The notes under the pieces: model-generated | What the model saw: the letters and a program-made list of their open reading frames with translations, nothing else | Told to the model about the DNA's origin: nothing | The model's database searches: none | Origin: Pseudomonas flavescens | GTDB taxonomy: Bacteria > Pseudomonadota > Gammaproteobacteria > Pseudomonadales > Pseudomonadaceae | Direction of reading: 5' to 3' | DNA length: 64,000 nucleotides | Assembly: GCF_013408425.1 (NCBI RefSeq) | Contig: NZ_JACBYV010000001.1 | Location: forward strand, 1,488,001-1,552,000 | Program-made: the position numbers and the translations under genes | Shown here: piece by piece, positions 35,565-45,118 of the stretch | Position numbering within the stretch: the first letter of the stretch is position 1 | Layout of the letters: each line of letters starts with the position of its first letter

Positions 35565-36616
35565 GCTTGTGTCGTTCGTAGTGAGCCGGTCGGGAGCAGT
35601 CGGGCATTGCGCAGCGCCGCCAGGTTGGCGGAACCGGTGCAGAAGCACGCCGTGCGCAGTTGCCGGATGACGATCTGGAAGTGTTCGATCACCGCCTCGG
35701 TCGACAGCGTGGCACCTGCCAGCGCGCCTGCCGCCTGGCCGACGATATCGGCGCCGAGACGAATGGCCTTGGCCGCATCCACGCCATCCTGCACACCGCC
35801 GGAGGCGATCAGTGTTACCTGCGGCAGCGCATCGCGTATCGACTGCACGGCTGTCGCCGTGGGAATCCCCCAGCCGGCGAAGGCCATGGCTACGGCGCGA
35901 TCCGCCGGGTTCGCCGCGCGTTCGCCTTCCACGGCCGCCCAGCTGGTGCCCCCGGCGCCCGCCACGTCGATGACCTGTACGCCAGCCTCGACCAGAGAGC
36001 GGGCTACCGAGACCGACAACCCGGCGCCGACTTCCTTGACGATCACCGGCACGGGCAGAGAAGCCGCCACGCGGGCGATTTGCGTCAGCACGCCACGCCA
36101 GTTGCGGTCGCCTTCGGGCTGCACGGCTTCCTGCAGCGGGTTGAGGTGAATGATCAGGCCGTTGGCTTCCAGGGCGTCGACCGCACGGCGCGCCAGATCG
36201 AGGCCCTGCGGTTCCAGCAGTTGCGCCGCACCGATATTGGACAGCAGCGCAATGCCTGGCGCGTAGCGGCGCAGCTCGCGGGTCAGGCCCTGATCGTTGC
36301 CGGTTTGCAGGCTGACGCGCTGGGAGCCGACGCCCATGGCGATGCCCAACTCCTGGGCCGCTTCGGCGAGGTGGCGGTTGATGGCTTCGGAGCGGTTGGC
36401 ACCGCCGGTCATGGAGCTGATCAGCAGGGGCGCCTGCAGGGCGATACCGAGCAGCGAGCTGCGCAGGTCGATCTGCCCATGGTCGAGCTCCGGTAAGGCA
36501 CAATGTTCGAACTGCACGCTCGCCCAGCCGGCGCTGACACGGGTAGTCGCCTTGTGTCGATCCAGGACGATATCCAGATGGTCATCCTTACGCCGGCTCA
36601 GGTCGTTATTATTCAT
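35561..36616 (-). CDS. idi: Type 2 isopentenyl-diphosphate isomerase
   Basis: The 351-residue FMN-dependent isomerase (Fni) carries [20 protein letters not shown] and [10 protein letters not shown]. Glycine-rich FMN-binding segments [16 protein letters not shown] and [20 protein letters not shown] follow. It balances IPP and DMAPP for carotenoid synthesis. It is the first gene of the idi-crtX-crtY-crtI-crtB operon and is divergent from crtE. Confidence 0.93.
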   Translation of the reverse strand: MNNNDLSRRKDDHLDIVLDRHKATTRVSAGWASVQFEHCALPELDHGQIDLRSSLLGIALQAPLLISSMTGGANRSEAINRHLAEAAQELGIAMGVGSQRVSLQTGNDQGLTRELRRYAPGIALLSNIGAAQLLEPQGLDLARRAVDALEANGLIIHLNPLQEAVQPEGDRNWRGVLTQIARVAASLPVPVIVKEVGAGLSVSVARSLVEAGVQVIDVAGAGGTSWAAVEGERAANPADRAVAMAFAGWGIPTATAVQSIRDALPQVTLIASGGVQDGVDAAKAIRLGADIVGQAAGALAGATLSTEAVIEHFQIVIRQLRTACFCTGSANLAALRNARLLPTGSLRTTQA

Positions 36617-36869
36617 GCAGGCTCCATTGCGCAGGAATCATTTCGGGGGGCACGCGGTCTGTCCAGAACGGAATGATCGAATAGAATATCGACATCCGCT
36701 AGGCTTAAATTGGCCACATTATCAGGCAACTGCACGTATTAGACGTTCCAACATTACAAACCGGCTTCTGTTGTGATCATTTCGGTGTCAGGATCCTGCG
36801 TTGCCGTGCCCTGACAGTACTTGAAAGCGTGTCCAAGTGTTGCGGGAATACAGAAGAAGAGAGGGAACG
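36617..36869. promoter_or_regulatory. Divergent promoter region between idi and crtE
   Basis: The 253-bp gap must hold promoters for both arms of the carotenoid cluster. It includes a relatively AT-rich centre (36700-36780). I see no exact -35/-10 pair or regulator site that I would defend. Confidence 0.35.
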
Positions 36870-37757
36870 ATGACAGCCTATGCGACTGCAACGATCGACA
36901 GCGGATTCACCGAGCACCTGCTGCAACTGCGCGGTGCCATCGAGGGCCGGCTCGATGAGCTGCTGCCCGCCGTCAGCAATGAACGGGACCTGGTAGCCGC
37001 TGCCGTCCGTGATGGTGCGCTGGCCCCTGGCAAGCGCATGCGGCCACTGTTGCTGCTGCTCGCCGCCAATGGCCTGGGCGCCAATCAGCGCCAGGCGCTG
37101 GATCTGGCCTGCGCCATCGAGATGGTTCACGCCGCTTCGCTGATTCTCGATGACATGCCGTGCATGGATGACGCCCAGATTCGCCGCGGCCGGCCCACCG
37201 TGCACCTGGCGTTCGGCGAAGACATCGCCATCCTCGCCGCCGTTGCCTTGCTGGCGCGCGCCTTTGGCGTGGTGGCGGGTATCGAGGGGCTGAGGCCTTT
37301 GGTGCGTACCCAGCTGGTGGAAATCGTCGCCAACACGGTCGGCTCACAGGGGCTGGTACAGGGCCAGTTGCAGGACCTGCGCGATGGCAAGAATGCCCGC
37401 TCCGAAGAAGAGATCGCCGAGACCAACAACCTCAAGACCGGGGTGTTGTTCAGCGCGATCATGGACATGGCCTACTTGATCAGCGACGCCCCCAAACCGG
37501 TGCGCGGCGTGCTGCAGCGTTTTGCCGTCGAACTCGGCCATGCGGTGCAGCTCTACGATGACCTGCAGGACGCCAACCCCAACAATGCCAAGGATCAGGG
37601 CAAGGACGACGGCAAATCGACCCTGCTGGCACTGTATGGGGAGGAGCGAGTGCGTGAGCGCCTCGATGGGCACCTGGCACGCGCCCAGATCTGTCTGGAC
37701 GAAGCCTATCGGGGGGACGTGTACATAGGTCGCTTCCTCGGCATGCTCTTCGCCTGA
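36870..37757 (+). CDS. crtE: Geranylgeranyl diphosphate synthase
   Basis: The 295-residue polyprenyl synthase has the first Asp-rich motif in LILDDMPCMDDAQIRRGRPT (a DDxxxxD form) and the second in LYDDLQD. It makes GGPP for CrtB. The ATG at 36870 has GAGGGA seven bases upstream and starts a normal-length protein; an in-frame start about 11 codons upstream lacks support. It is divergent from idi and transcribed alone. Confidence 0.93.
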   Translation: MTAYATATIDSGFTEHLLQLRGAIEGRLDELLPAVSNERDLVAAAVRDGALAPGKRMRPLLLLLAANGLGANQRQALDLACAIEMVHAASLILDDMPCMDDAQIRRGRPTVHLAFGEDIAILAAVALLARAFGVVAGIEGLRPLVRTQLVEIVANTVGSQGLVQGQLQDLRDGKNARSEEEIAETNNLKTGVLFSAIMDMAYLISDAPKPVRGVLQRFAVELGHAVQLYDDLQDANPNNAKDQGKDDGKSTLLALYGEERVRERLDGHLARAQICLDEAYRGDVYIGRFLGMLFA

Positions 37758-37766
37758 GAACCGGGA

Positions 37767-38243
37767 TTACCGAGGGAGCGCCTCGAGCGCACTCTGCAGT
37801 TCGGCCGCATCGCTGAAGCGCTGTTCGCGAATCACGCTGCCGCCTTCGAGTTCCAGCCATTGCACGGTTTCCCGGTCGCCTTCATAGCGGCCTGCGACCC
37901 TGCCGGTCTGATCGAGCATGATGCGGTACTTGGCCGAGCGCATGGCCGGTACCGCCACCATCTTCGCCAGCGATGGCATCTTCTCGATATCCGCGACGTA
38001 GACCACGTGGCGCGCCTCCAGAAAACCTTCCGGCTTCTCCTCCAGTGCGCCATTGACCAGGCGCGCGGTCGACATGCTGCGTGCCACCAGCACCACGCGG
38101 GCGCTGTCATTGAGGGTATAAGCCTTCTCGAACTGATCCAGCAGTGTCCAGGGCGTCGAGGGAGCCGGCGCGGTCGCGGCTTCGTCGGCAGCCCAGGCGG
38201 ACGAACAGATGACGCTGAACAACAGAATGGAGAGAGACTTCAT
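37767..38243 (-). CDS. Secreted or periplasmic protein of unknown function (158 residues)
   Basis: The N-terminus MKSLSILLFSVICSSAWA is a Sec signal peptide. The mature protein starts with a helix (TLLDQFEKAYTLND), then alternates strands and helices (ARVVLVARSMSTARLVN, YVADIEKMPSL, YRIMLDQTGRVAGRY). This looks like a thioredoxin-like or YtfJ-like fold without a CxxC. I do not know its function. Similar pseudomonad proteins are sometimes labelled FAD/FMN-containing dehydrogenases without obvious reason. It is convergent with crtE. Confidence 0.72.
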   Translation of the reverse strand: MKSLSILLFSVICSSAWAADEAATAPAPSTPWTLLDQFEKAYTLNDSARVVLVARSMSTARLVNGALEEKPEGFLEARHVVYVADIEKMPSLAKMVAVPAMRSAKYRIMLDQTGRVAGRYEGDRETVQWLELEGGSVIREQRFSDAAELQSALEALPR

Positions 38244-38434
38244 GGCAGGCCGCTTTGTCGAAAAATTCGCAGCACAATAGAGTGCAGGGGCGGTCATTGC
38301 CAAATGTTTTGCGGTGCCTGCAGCGCAATCCAGCTGCCAACTGCTCCGCCGTGCGGTGGGTGAGACGTTCGAGGACCGTAAAAGGCGACACGAGGGCGTT
38401 AAATCGGCAAGCAAGGCTACCGCTCGCGGCAGTT

Positions 38435-38453
38435 GTTAATTAGAATCGATCTC
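38435..38453 (+). promoter_or_regulatory. Candidate Fur box upstream of the FecI-type sigma gene
   Basis: The 19-mer gttaattagaatcgatctc matches the GATAATGATAATCATTATC consensus at 13 of 19 positions by my count. It lies 30 bp before the sigma-factor start, where iron-dependent Fur repression would be expected. Confidence 0.45.
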
Positions 38454-38482
38454 GTTATTGGTCCTCGTAACGGGTGTTTGGC

Positions 38483-38995
38483 ATGGTCGGTTCGGCTGTA
38501 TCAAGTGAGCGGGCTTTTCACGATCTCTACCGTGATCACCGCAGCTGGTTGGAGCAGTGGCTGAGCAGGCGCATGGGCAACGGCTGGGACGCAGCTGATC
38601 TCAGCCAGGATGCCTTCATGCGCGTACTGGCAGGCTCGCAGGCGATCGCCGACCTGCAGGAACCGCGTGCCTACCTGAAAACCATCGGCAAGCGTCTGCT
38701 GATCAACCTGCACAAGCGCCGCAGCCTGGAGCAGGCGTATCTCGATGCGCTGATGCAATTGCCCGAGGCCAGCGCACCGTCCCCGGAGCAACGCTGGCTG
38801 GTGCTCGAAACCCTGCAGGCCCTCGACGAATTGCTCGACGGGCTGCCACGGGTGGTACGGCGCGCGTTTCTGCTCAGCCAGCTCGAAGGGCTGGGCTACC
38901 GCGACATCGCCGAGCGGCTCGACGTCTCCGAACGCAGCGTCAAGCGCTACATGGTGCAAGCGTATGAACACTGTCTGCTGGTCGAGCTGTGCTGA
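38483..38995 (+). CDS. FecI-type ECF sigma factor for the achromobactin locus
   Basis: The 170-residue ECF sigma factor has region 2 (FHDLYRDHRSWLEQWLSRRM, then AADLSQDAFMRVL) and region 4 (LPRVVRRAFLLSQLEGLGYR followed by the HTH DIAERLDVSERSVKRYM). It corresponds by position to AcsS of P. syringae and probably directs transcription of the receptor and siderophore genes. A GTG at 38474 is an alternative start. The FecR gene begins inside its last codons. Confidence 0.87.
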   Translation: MVGSAVSSERAFHDLYRDHRSWLEQWLSRRMGNGWDAADLSQDAFMRVLAGSQAIADLQEPRAYLKTIGKRLLINLHKRRSLEQAYLDALMQLPEASAPSPEQRWLVLETLQALDELLDGLPRVVRRAFLLSQLEGLGYRDIAERLDVSERSVKRYMVQAYEHCLLVELC

Positions 38996-39939
38996 ACCGC
39001 GAGATCAGTGACGACACCCGGCGTGTCGCTCGCTCCGCTGCACGCTGGCTGGCGCTGATCGAATCCGGCGAAGCCGGTGAGCAGGACCATGCCGCGCTAC
39101 AGCGCTGGCGTGATCACAGCGCGACCCACGAGCATGCCTGGCAACGAATTCAGGCACTGCGCTCGCGCTTCGACGGGTTGCCACCCGAACTGGCCATGGC
39201 CAGCCTCAACCGCCCCGACCAGGGGCGTCGGCGCATGCTCAAGGGCATGCTCGGCCTTGCCGCCGTGGCACCGGCGGCGTGGCTGGTCAGCCGCGAACTG
39301 CCAATCGATGCCTGGCGGGCCGATCTATCCACCGGCACCGGCGAGCGCCGCAGCCTGACCCTGGCCGATGGCAGCGTGCTGGAGCTGAATACCGCGTCCG
39401 CGGTGAATCTCGATGCCGGCAAGCGTCAACTGACTCTGGTACGCGGCGAAATCGCCTTGCGGGTGGCTGGCGCATCCCCCTTCATCATCGACACCGACCA
39501 GGGCAGGGCAACGGTCGGCGCAGGGGAAATCTGCGTGCGTCAGCAGGAACAGGCCTGCGAGTTCTCGGTGTTCCACGGTGCCGCACAGCTGCGGCCAACC
39601 GGGTACGACACGCTAGCCCTGCAGCCTGGCCAGCGGGTGCGACTGCGCGGCGGGCGCATCGAGTCCACCCAGGCCTTCGACACCGGGGCACCGGGCTGGC
39701 GTGACGGGGTGCTGATGGCCAACGATCAGCCCCTGGGTGATTTCCTGCGGGAGCTGGACCGCTATCGGCCAGGCATCCTGCGTTGGTCGCCAGCCCTCGA
39801 ATCACTGCGCGTCACCGGCAGCTTCCGTCTCGCCGATACCGACCAGATCCTCGACCTGCTCGCCGCCAGCCTGCCCCTGGAAGTCCGCGCTCGCACCCGC
39901 TACTGGGTCACCCTGGTACCCCGCGAACGAGCGGCCTGA
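38989..39939 (+). CDS. FecR-type anti-sigma/sigma-regulator protein
   Basis: The 316-residue membrane regulator has a cytoplasmic N-terminal domain (DUF4880-like, with ALQRWRDHSATHEHAWQRIQ). A single membrane segment follows a twin-arginine-like stretch (GRRRMLKGMLGLAAVAPAAW), then the periplasmic FecR domain (LADGSVLELNTASAVNL, RGEIALRV) and a C-terminal STN-like part that would meet the receptor's signalling domain. The GTG at 38989 overlaps the sigma-factor end. It passes the signal from ligand-loaded receptor to the sigma factor. Confidence 0.87.
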   Translation: MLNREISDDTRRVARSAARWLALIESGEAGEQDHAALQRWRDHSATHEHAWQRIQALRSRFDGLPPELAMASLNRPDQGRRRMLKGMLGLAAVAPAAWLVSRELPIDAWRADLSTGTGERRSLTLADGSVLELNTASAVNLDAGKRQLTLVRGEIALRVAGASPFIIDTDQGRATVGAGEICVRQQEQACEFSVFHGAAQLRPTGYDTLALQPGQRVRLRGGRIESTQAFDTGAPGWRDGVLMANDQPLGDFLRELDRYRPGILRWSPALESLRVTGSFRLADTDQILDLLAASLPLEVRARTRYWVTLVPRERAA

Positions 39940-39959
39940 CCCAGGCGTCTGAAGATCGA

Positions 39960-40945
39960 GACCTGACAACGGATCGCCCGCAAGCTGGCTCCTACGGTAT
40001 TGGGGCGGTTCCGAGGTGACTGTAGGCGCCAATGCACTAGGCCCGCGGTTCCTGCGGCGGGTGGAGATCTCGACCTGTAGGAGCCCGCTTGCGGGCGAAG
40101 CGATGCTGGCCATCCTGGTAGATCGGCACCGAACAACGGATCGCCCGCAAGCGGGCTCCTACGGTATTGGGGTGGCTGCGAGCTGAATGTACGGCGCCAA
40201 TGCGCTAGGCCCGCGGCCCCAGCAATGGGTGGAGATCTCGACCTGTAGGAGCCCGCTTGCGGGCGAGCAATGCTGGCCATTCAGGTAAATCGGCATCGAA
40301 CAACGGATCGCCCGCAAGCGGGCTCCTACGGTATTGGGCCGGCCACGAGGTGAATGTACGGCGCCAATGCGCTAGGCGCGCGGTTCCTGCAGCGGGTGGA
40401 GATCGAAACCTGTAGGAGCCCGCTTGCGGGCGAAGCGATGCTGGCCATCCTGGTAGATCGGCACCGAACAACGGATCGCCCGCAAGCGGGCTCCTACGGT
40501 ATTGGGGCGGCCACGAGGTGAACGTATGGCGCCAATGCACTATGCCCGCGGCCTCAGCAACGGGTGGAGATCTCGACCTGTAGGAGCCCGCTTGCGGGCG
40601 AAGCGATGCTGGCCATCTTGGTAGATCGGCACCGAACAACGGATCGCCCGCAAGCGGGCTCCTACGGTATTGGGGCGGCCACGAGGTGAATGTACGGCGC
40701 CAATGCGCTAGGCGCGCAGTTCCTGCAGCGGGTGGAGATCTCGACCTGTTGGAGCCCGCTTGCGGGCGAAGTGATGCTGGCCATTCAGGTAGATCGGCAC
40801 CGAACAACGGATCGCCCGCAAGCGGGCTCCTACGGTACTGCGGCGGTTGTGAGGTGAATGTACGGCGCCAATGCACTAGGCCCGCTGTTCCTGCAGCGGG
40901 TGGAGATCGCGACCTGTAGGAGCCCGCTTGCGGGCGATGCGCTTG
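39960..40945. repeat. Tandem BIME-like REP array, six units at 167-168 bp period
   Basis: The arm cctgtaggagcccgcttgcg starts at 40074, 40242, 40409, 40577, 40745 and 40913, and each is paired with the inverted arm cgcccgcaagcgggctccta about 60-85 bases away. The intervening sequence (gatgctggccat..., gcgccaatgc..., cagcgggtggagat...) is also repeated with few changes, so the whole 168-bp block has been duplicated. The array separates the sigma/anti-sigma pair from the receptor gene and holds no gene. Confidence 0.93.
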
Positions 40946-41005
40946 CGGCCATGGCAACGGTCACCCAGCGAAAATCGCCCGAGAGCGGTTCCTGCGCATG
41001 GGGTG

Positions 41006-41033
41006 TGAAATTTCTTCCCGCGCGCTGTCCCTT
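41006..41033 (+). promoter_or_regulatory. Candidate FecI-type ECF promoter before the receptor gene
   Basis: TGAAAT (41006-41011), a 16-base spacer and TCCCTT (from 41028) loosely resemble FecI-dependent promoters (GGAAAT, about 17 bases, TC). It lies between the REP array and the receptor start at 41088. The match is suggestive only. Confidence 0.3.
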
Positions 41034-41087
41034 TTTTTTCACTGGCCTGTCATGGGTAGTAAGTGAATTAAAAAGAGAGTCTTGCCA

Positions 41088-43532
41088 ATGCCATCCATGA
41101 CACGTCATCGGCCTCGTCTGGTGTCATCCATTTCCTACTCGACGGTATGCCTGAGCCTGCTGCTCGGTTTCGGGGCGGTCGCACCGTTCGCCGCTCATGC
41201 CCAGAGCCAGGAGCGCAGCTACAACGTGCCGGGCAGCGACCTGGGTGCCGCGTTGAGCCGTTTCGCCAGTCAGGCTGGGGTGAGCCTTTCCGTCGATCCG
41301 GCGCTGGTCAGCGGCCACAGCACTCAGGGGCTTTCCGGCACCTACAGCGTCGACGAAGGCTTCGCGCGGCTGCTGCAGGGCAGCGGGTTGCGCCTGCAGC
41401 CGGTTGGTGCAGAAGCCTATACCCTGGTGCCAGCCAGCGAAGGCGCCTCTGCCATGGAAATTGCCCCGACGGCGATCAGCGGCGTGACCGATCCAGCCGA
41501 GAGCCTGCAAGGCGAGCGCTACGCCGGTGGCCAGGTGGCGCGCCGCAGTTCCCAGGGGCTGCTGGGCTCGCGGGACTTCATGGAATCGCCACTGAGCATG
41601 ACCACCTACACCAGCGAGGCGGTGAAGAACAATCAGTCGCGTACCCTGGCAGACCTGACCGCCAGCGACCCGGCAGTACGCTCGACCAACCCGGCGGGCG
41701 GCCGTTTCGAGCAGTTCACCATCCGTGGTTTCAGCCTGTTCAACAGCGACGTGTCCTACGGCGGGCTGTACGGCATCATGCCGACGTACTCCATCGACAT
41801 GGAAATGGCCGATCGTGTCGACATCCTCAGAGGCCCCACCCAACTGGTCAACGGCATCTCGCCGCGGGGCAGCGTTGGCGGCGGCATCAACGTGGTGCCC
41901 AAGCGCGCCACCGACAAACCGATCACCGAATTCACCGGCAGCTATGCGTCGGACAGCCAGGTTGGCGGCGCCGTCGATGTCGGCCGTCGTTTCGGCGAGG
42001 ACAACCGCTTCGGTATCCGTTTCAACGGGGTGAAACAGTCCGGCGATACCGAGTGGGATCACCAGAAGGTCAATCGCGAAATGGCCGTGGTCGGTCTGGA
42101 CTTCCGCGATGAGCGCCTGCGCCTGTCGATGGATATCGGCCATACCGAACGCGACACCGACGCGCCGCAGGAGCGTGTACTTGTCGGCGCCAACGCGCCG
42201 GTTCCCAGGGCAAACGATGTTCGCCACAACTATGCCCAGGCCTGGAGCAAGGCCGAAACCAGCGATACCTTCGGTGCCCTGCGTGGCGAGTACGATATCG
42301 ACGATTCGCTGATGGTTTACGGTGCCGTGGGCGCGCGCAAGAGTAACCATGACTTCCTCCGCCACAACGTGTCGATCACCAACGCCGCCGGTGACTTCAC
42401 CATCCAGCCCCGTGATTTCACCCGGGACGAAGACGTGCGTACGGTGAACGCGGGCGTGCGTAAATGGTTCCAGACCGGCCCGGTCAGCCATGAGATCAAC
42501 CTGGCTGCCGATTACTTCTCCATGGATTTCGAGAACGGCGGCGGGCGTTACGCCAACCGTGCGGGCAATCTCTACAACCCGGTCGCGACACCTGAGCCAA
42601 CCGTACGGACTCGTGATGACGCCAAGGTCTACACCGAGAACCGTTTCAGCGGTGTCGCGCTCTCCGACACCATGGGTTTTCTGGACGATCGTGTATTGCT
42701 GACCCTTGGCGCCCGCTGGCAGCGGGTCAAGGTCGACGATTGGGAAAACGGCATCAAGGGCGAGACCGGCTACGACGAAGAGAAACTGTCGCCGTCGGTC
42801 GGCGTGCTGTTCAAGGCCACCGACCAACTGTCGCTCTACGCCAACTACATGGAAGGCCTGAGCCAGGGCAAGATCGCTCCGTCGACCTCCAACAACGAAG
42901 ACGAGATATTCGCGCCCTTCATCAGCCGTCAGCTCGAGGCCGGTGCCAAGTACGACATGGGCAAATTCGCCATTACCGCTGCGGTATTCCGCATCAAGCA
43001 GCCGGCCTACGAGACTGCCGCGCCGCAGGCAGGCCAAACGCTGGGCACCTTCGGCCCCAATGGCAAGCGCATCAACGACGGCATCGAGCTGAACGTGTTC
43101 GGTGAGCCCATCGAAGGCTTCCGTCTTCTCGGCGGTGTGATGTACATCGACAGCGAACTGAAGGACACCAACAACGGTGGCGTCAACGATGGCAATCGTG
43201 CCCCGGCGACGCCCAAGTACAACGCCAACCTGGGTGCAGAGTGGGACGTGCCGACCCTCCAGGGCCTGACTCTGACCGCCCGTGGCATGTACAGCAGCTC
43301 CCAGTATCTGGATCAGGCCAACTCCAAGGAGATCGACTCCTGGGAGCGCTACGACGTAGGCGCTCGCTATGCCTTCAAGGTCGACGAGACCGATGTCACC
43401 TTGCGCGGCACCGTCGAGAACGTGTTGAACAAGCGCGACTGGATTTCCGCCGGAGCTTCGGATGACAGCGAAGCTGGCCTGACCATCTCCACCCCGCGCA
43501 CCTTCATTCTGTCGGCGACCCTCGGGTTCTGA
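41088..43532 (+). CDS. acr: TonB-dependent ferric-siderophore receptor with signalling domain (achromobactin receptor)
   Basis: The 814-residue outer-membrane receptor has a signal peptide ending AAHAQ near residue 38. The N-terminal STN signalling domain (RSYNVPGSDLGAALSRFASQ to about residue 118) talks to FecR. The plug domain (TRTLADLTASDPAVRS-like region, RVDILRGPTQLVNG) and a beta-barrel ending in phenylalanine (LSATLGF) follow. The downstream operon identifies the ligand as an achromobactin-type siderophore. The ATG at 41088 is preferred to the TTG two codons upstream because AAGAGAG lies at normal spacing. Confidence 0.92.
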   Translation: MPSMTRHRPRLVSSISYSTVCLSLLLGFGAVAPFAAHAQSQERSYNVPGSDLGAALSRFASQAGVSLSVDPALVSGHSTQGLSGTYSVDEGFARLLQGSGLRLQPVGAEAYTLVPASEGASAMEIAPTAISGVTDPAESLQGERYAGGQVARRSSQGLLGSRDFMESPLSMTTYTSEAVKNNQSRTLADLTASDPAVRSTNPAGGRFEQFTIRGFSLFNSDVSYGGLYGIMPTYSIDMEMADRVDILRGPTQLVNGISPRGSVGGGINVVPKRATDKPITEFTGSYASDSQVGGAVDVGRRFGEDNRFGIRFNGVKQSGDTEWDHQKVNREMAVVGLDFRDERLRLSMDIGHTERDTDAPQERVLVGANAPVPRANDVRHNYAQAWSKAETSDTFGALRGEYDIDDSLMVYGAVGARKSNHDFLRHNVSITNAAGDFTIQPRDFTRDEDVRTVNAGVRKWFQTGPVSHEINLAADYFSMDFENGGGRYANRAGNLYNPVATPEPTVRTRDDAKVYTENRFSGVALSDTMGFLDDRVLLTLGARWQRVKVDDWENGIKGETGYDEEKLSPSVGVLFKATDQLSLYANYMEGLSQGKIAPSTSNNEDEIFAPFISRQLEAGAKYDMGKFAITAAVFRIKQPAYETAAPQAGQTLGTFGPNGKRINDGIELNVFGEPIEGFRLLGGVMYIDSELKDTNNGGVNDGNRAPATPKYNANLGAEWDVPTLQGLTLTARGMYSSSQYLDQANSKEIDSWERYDVGARYAFKVDETDVTLRGTVENVLNKRDWISAGASDDSEAGLTISTPRTFILSATLGF

Positions 43533-43666
43533 CAGTTCGTAGCACCTCTGCGGTGAACGCCCGTGTACCGGGCGCTCGCCGCACACAATAAAACCAACCA
43601 TTCAGGGATGAAGCGGGAAGCCTCGCAGAAGGCTGCCCCGTGCTTTGCGTGACCTGCCATTGACTG

Positions 43667-45118
43667 ATGAGTGCAGTGCTGACGACTTTCAACGGCTCCA
43701 ACCGGAGCCTCGAACAGATAGAGGCGAGCACCATGTTGAGTGAACGAGCGATACCACTGGACCGATTCCAGCGCGATTCGGCCCACAGCAACAACGCGGA
43801 TTACCTGGAACGCCAGGAACGATTCGAATCCAATGTGCGCAGTTACCCGCGCAAGCTGCCCCTGGCCATTGCCAAGGCGCAGGGCGTGTGGGTGACCGAT
43901 GTCGAGGGGCGTCGGTACCTCGACTGCCTGGCCGGCGCAGGAACCCTGGCGCTGGGCCACAACCACCCAGCCATCGTCGACAGCCTGTCGAGCTTTCTGG
44001 CTTCCGGGGTGCCCATGCACACCCTGGACCTCACCACGCCGCTGAAGGATGCCTTCAGCGAGACCCTGCTCGGTGTGCTGCCGAGCCAGGGCTATTGCCT
44101 GCAGTTCTGCGGCCCCTCGGGTGCCGATGCCGTGGAGGCCGCGCTCAAACTGGCCAAGACCGTTACCCGGCGCAGCAACGTGATCGCCTTTTCCGGCGGT
44201 TACCACGGCATGACCCATGGTGCCCTGGCAGTGACCGGCAATACCGGCCCGAAAGATGCCGTGGCCTCGCTGATGCCCGGTGTGCAGTTCATGCCGTTCC
44301 CCCACGAATACCGTTGCCCGCTGGGCATCGGCGGCGAGGCGGGTGCCCGTGCGCTGTCCTACTACTTCACCCAGTTCATCGAGGATGTCGAGAGCGGCGT
44401 TTGTCTGCCGGCTGCGGTGATCGTCGAGGCGGTGCAAGGCGAGGGCGGGGCCAACCCGGCCCCCAATCAATGGCTGCGAACCCTGCGCGAGGTCACCCGG
44501 CGCCACGGCATCCTGCTGATCCTCGACGAGGTGCAGGCCGGCTTTGGTCGCACCGGGCGGATGTTCGCCTTCGAGCATGCCGATATCGAGCCCGACATCA
44601 TCGTCATGTCCAAGGCGGTCGGCGGCGGCCTGCCACTGGCGGTACTGGCCATCAAGCGCGAGTTCGATGCCTGGCAACCGGGCGCCCATACCGGCACTTT
44701 CCGCGGCAACCAGATGGCCATGGCCAGCGGCATGACCACCCTGCAGATCATTCAGAACGATGCCCTGGCCGAGCAGGCCCGGGTGCGCGGTGACTGGCTG
44801 AAAGAGCGCTTCGATGCCCTGCGTGAGCGCTACCCGGTGATTGGTCAGGTGCGTGGTCGCGGGCTGATGCTCGGCCTGGAAATCGTCGACGAGCGTCAGC
44901 CTGCCGACGCGCTGGGCGCCCACCCCATGGATGCTGCGCTGTCGGCTGCCATTCAGAGCCACTGCTTCAGGCAGGGGCTGCTGCTCGAACGAGGCGGGCG
45001 CAATGGCAGCGTCATCCGCCTGTTGCCGCCATTGATCATCGACGAGGCGCAGTGCAGTGAAGTGATCGTCCGTTTCGAGCGCGCGCTGGACGCCGCGCTG
45101 GGAGGTGCCCGTGGCTGA
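43667..45118 (+). CDS. acsF: Diaminobutyrate-2-oxoglutarate aminotransferase
   Basis: The 483-residue class III PLP aminotransferase has [11 protein letters not shown] (149-159), [14 protein letters not shown] (285-297) and the PLP lysine in VMSKAVGGG (Lys316). It makes L-2,4-diaminobutyrate from aspartate semialdehyde for achromobactin. An ATG at 43733 with GAGGCGAG upstream is an alternative start and would remove 22 poorly typed residues. It is the first biosynthetic gene; the next gene starts inside its end. Confidence 0.9.
   Translation: MSAVLTTFNGSNRSLEQIEASTMLSERAIPLDRFQRDSAHSNNADYLERQERFESNVRSYPRKLPLAIAKAQGVWVTDVEGRRYLDCLAGAGTLALGHNHPAIVDSLSSFLASGVPMHTLDLTTPLKDAFSETLLGVLPSQGYCLQFCGPSGADAVEAALKLAKTVTRRSNVIAFSGGYHGMTHGALAVTGNTGPKDAVASLMPGVQFMPFPHEYRCPLGIGGEAGARALSYYFTQFIEDVESGVCLPAAVIVEAVQGEGGANPAPNQWLRTLREVTRRHGILLILDEVQAGFGRTGRMFAFEHADIEPDIIVMSKAVGGGLPLAVLAIKREFDAWQPGAHTGTFRGNQMAMASGMTTLQIIQNDALAEQARVRGDWLKERFDALRERYPVIGQVRGRGLMLGLEIVDERQPADALGAHPMDAALSAAIQSHCFRQGLLLERGGRNGSVIRLLPPLIIDEAQCSEVIVRFERALDAALGGARG

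Noticed and set aside
35565..36503. N-terminal extension of the crtX frame through idi
   Set aside because: The extension reads the idi gene in another frame as low-complexity Arg/Gly/Ala sequence; the ATG at 35564 gives a normal-length CrtX coupled to idi.
39960..40945. Possible CRISPR array because of very regular repeats
   Set aside because: The period is 168 bp, the sequence between palindromes is itself repeated and not unique, and no cas gene is nearby. It is a BIME-like REP array.
41124..43601. Very long minus-strand open frame opposite the TonB-dependent receptor
   Set aside because: It is a high-G+C shadow of the receptor gene; the translation has no recognisable domain, whereas the plus strand has signal peptide, STN, plug and barrel.
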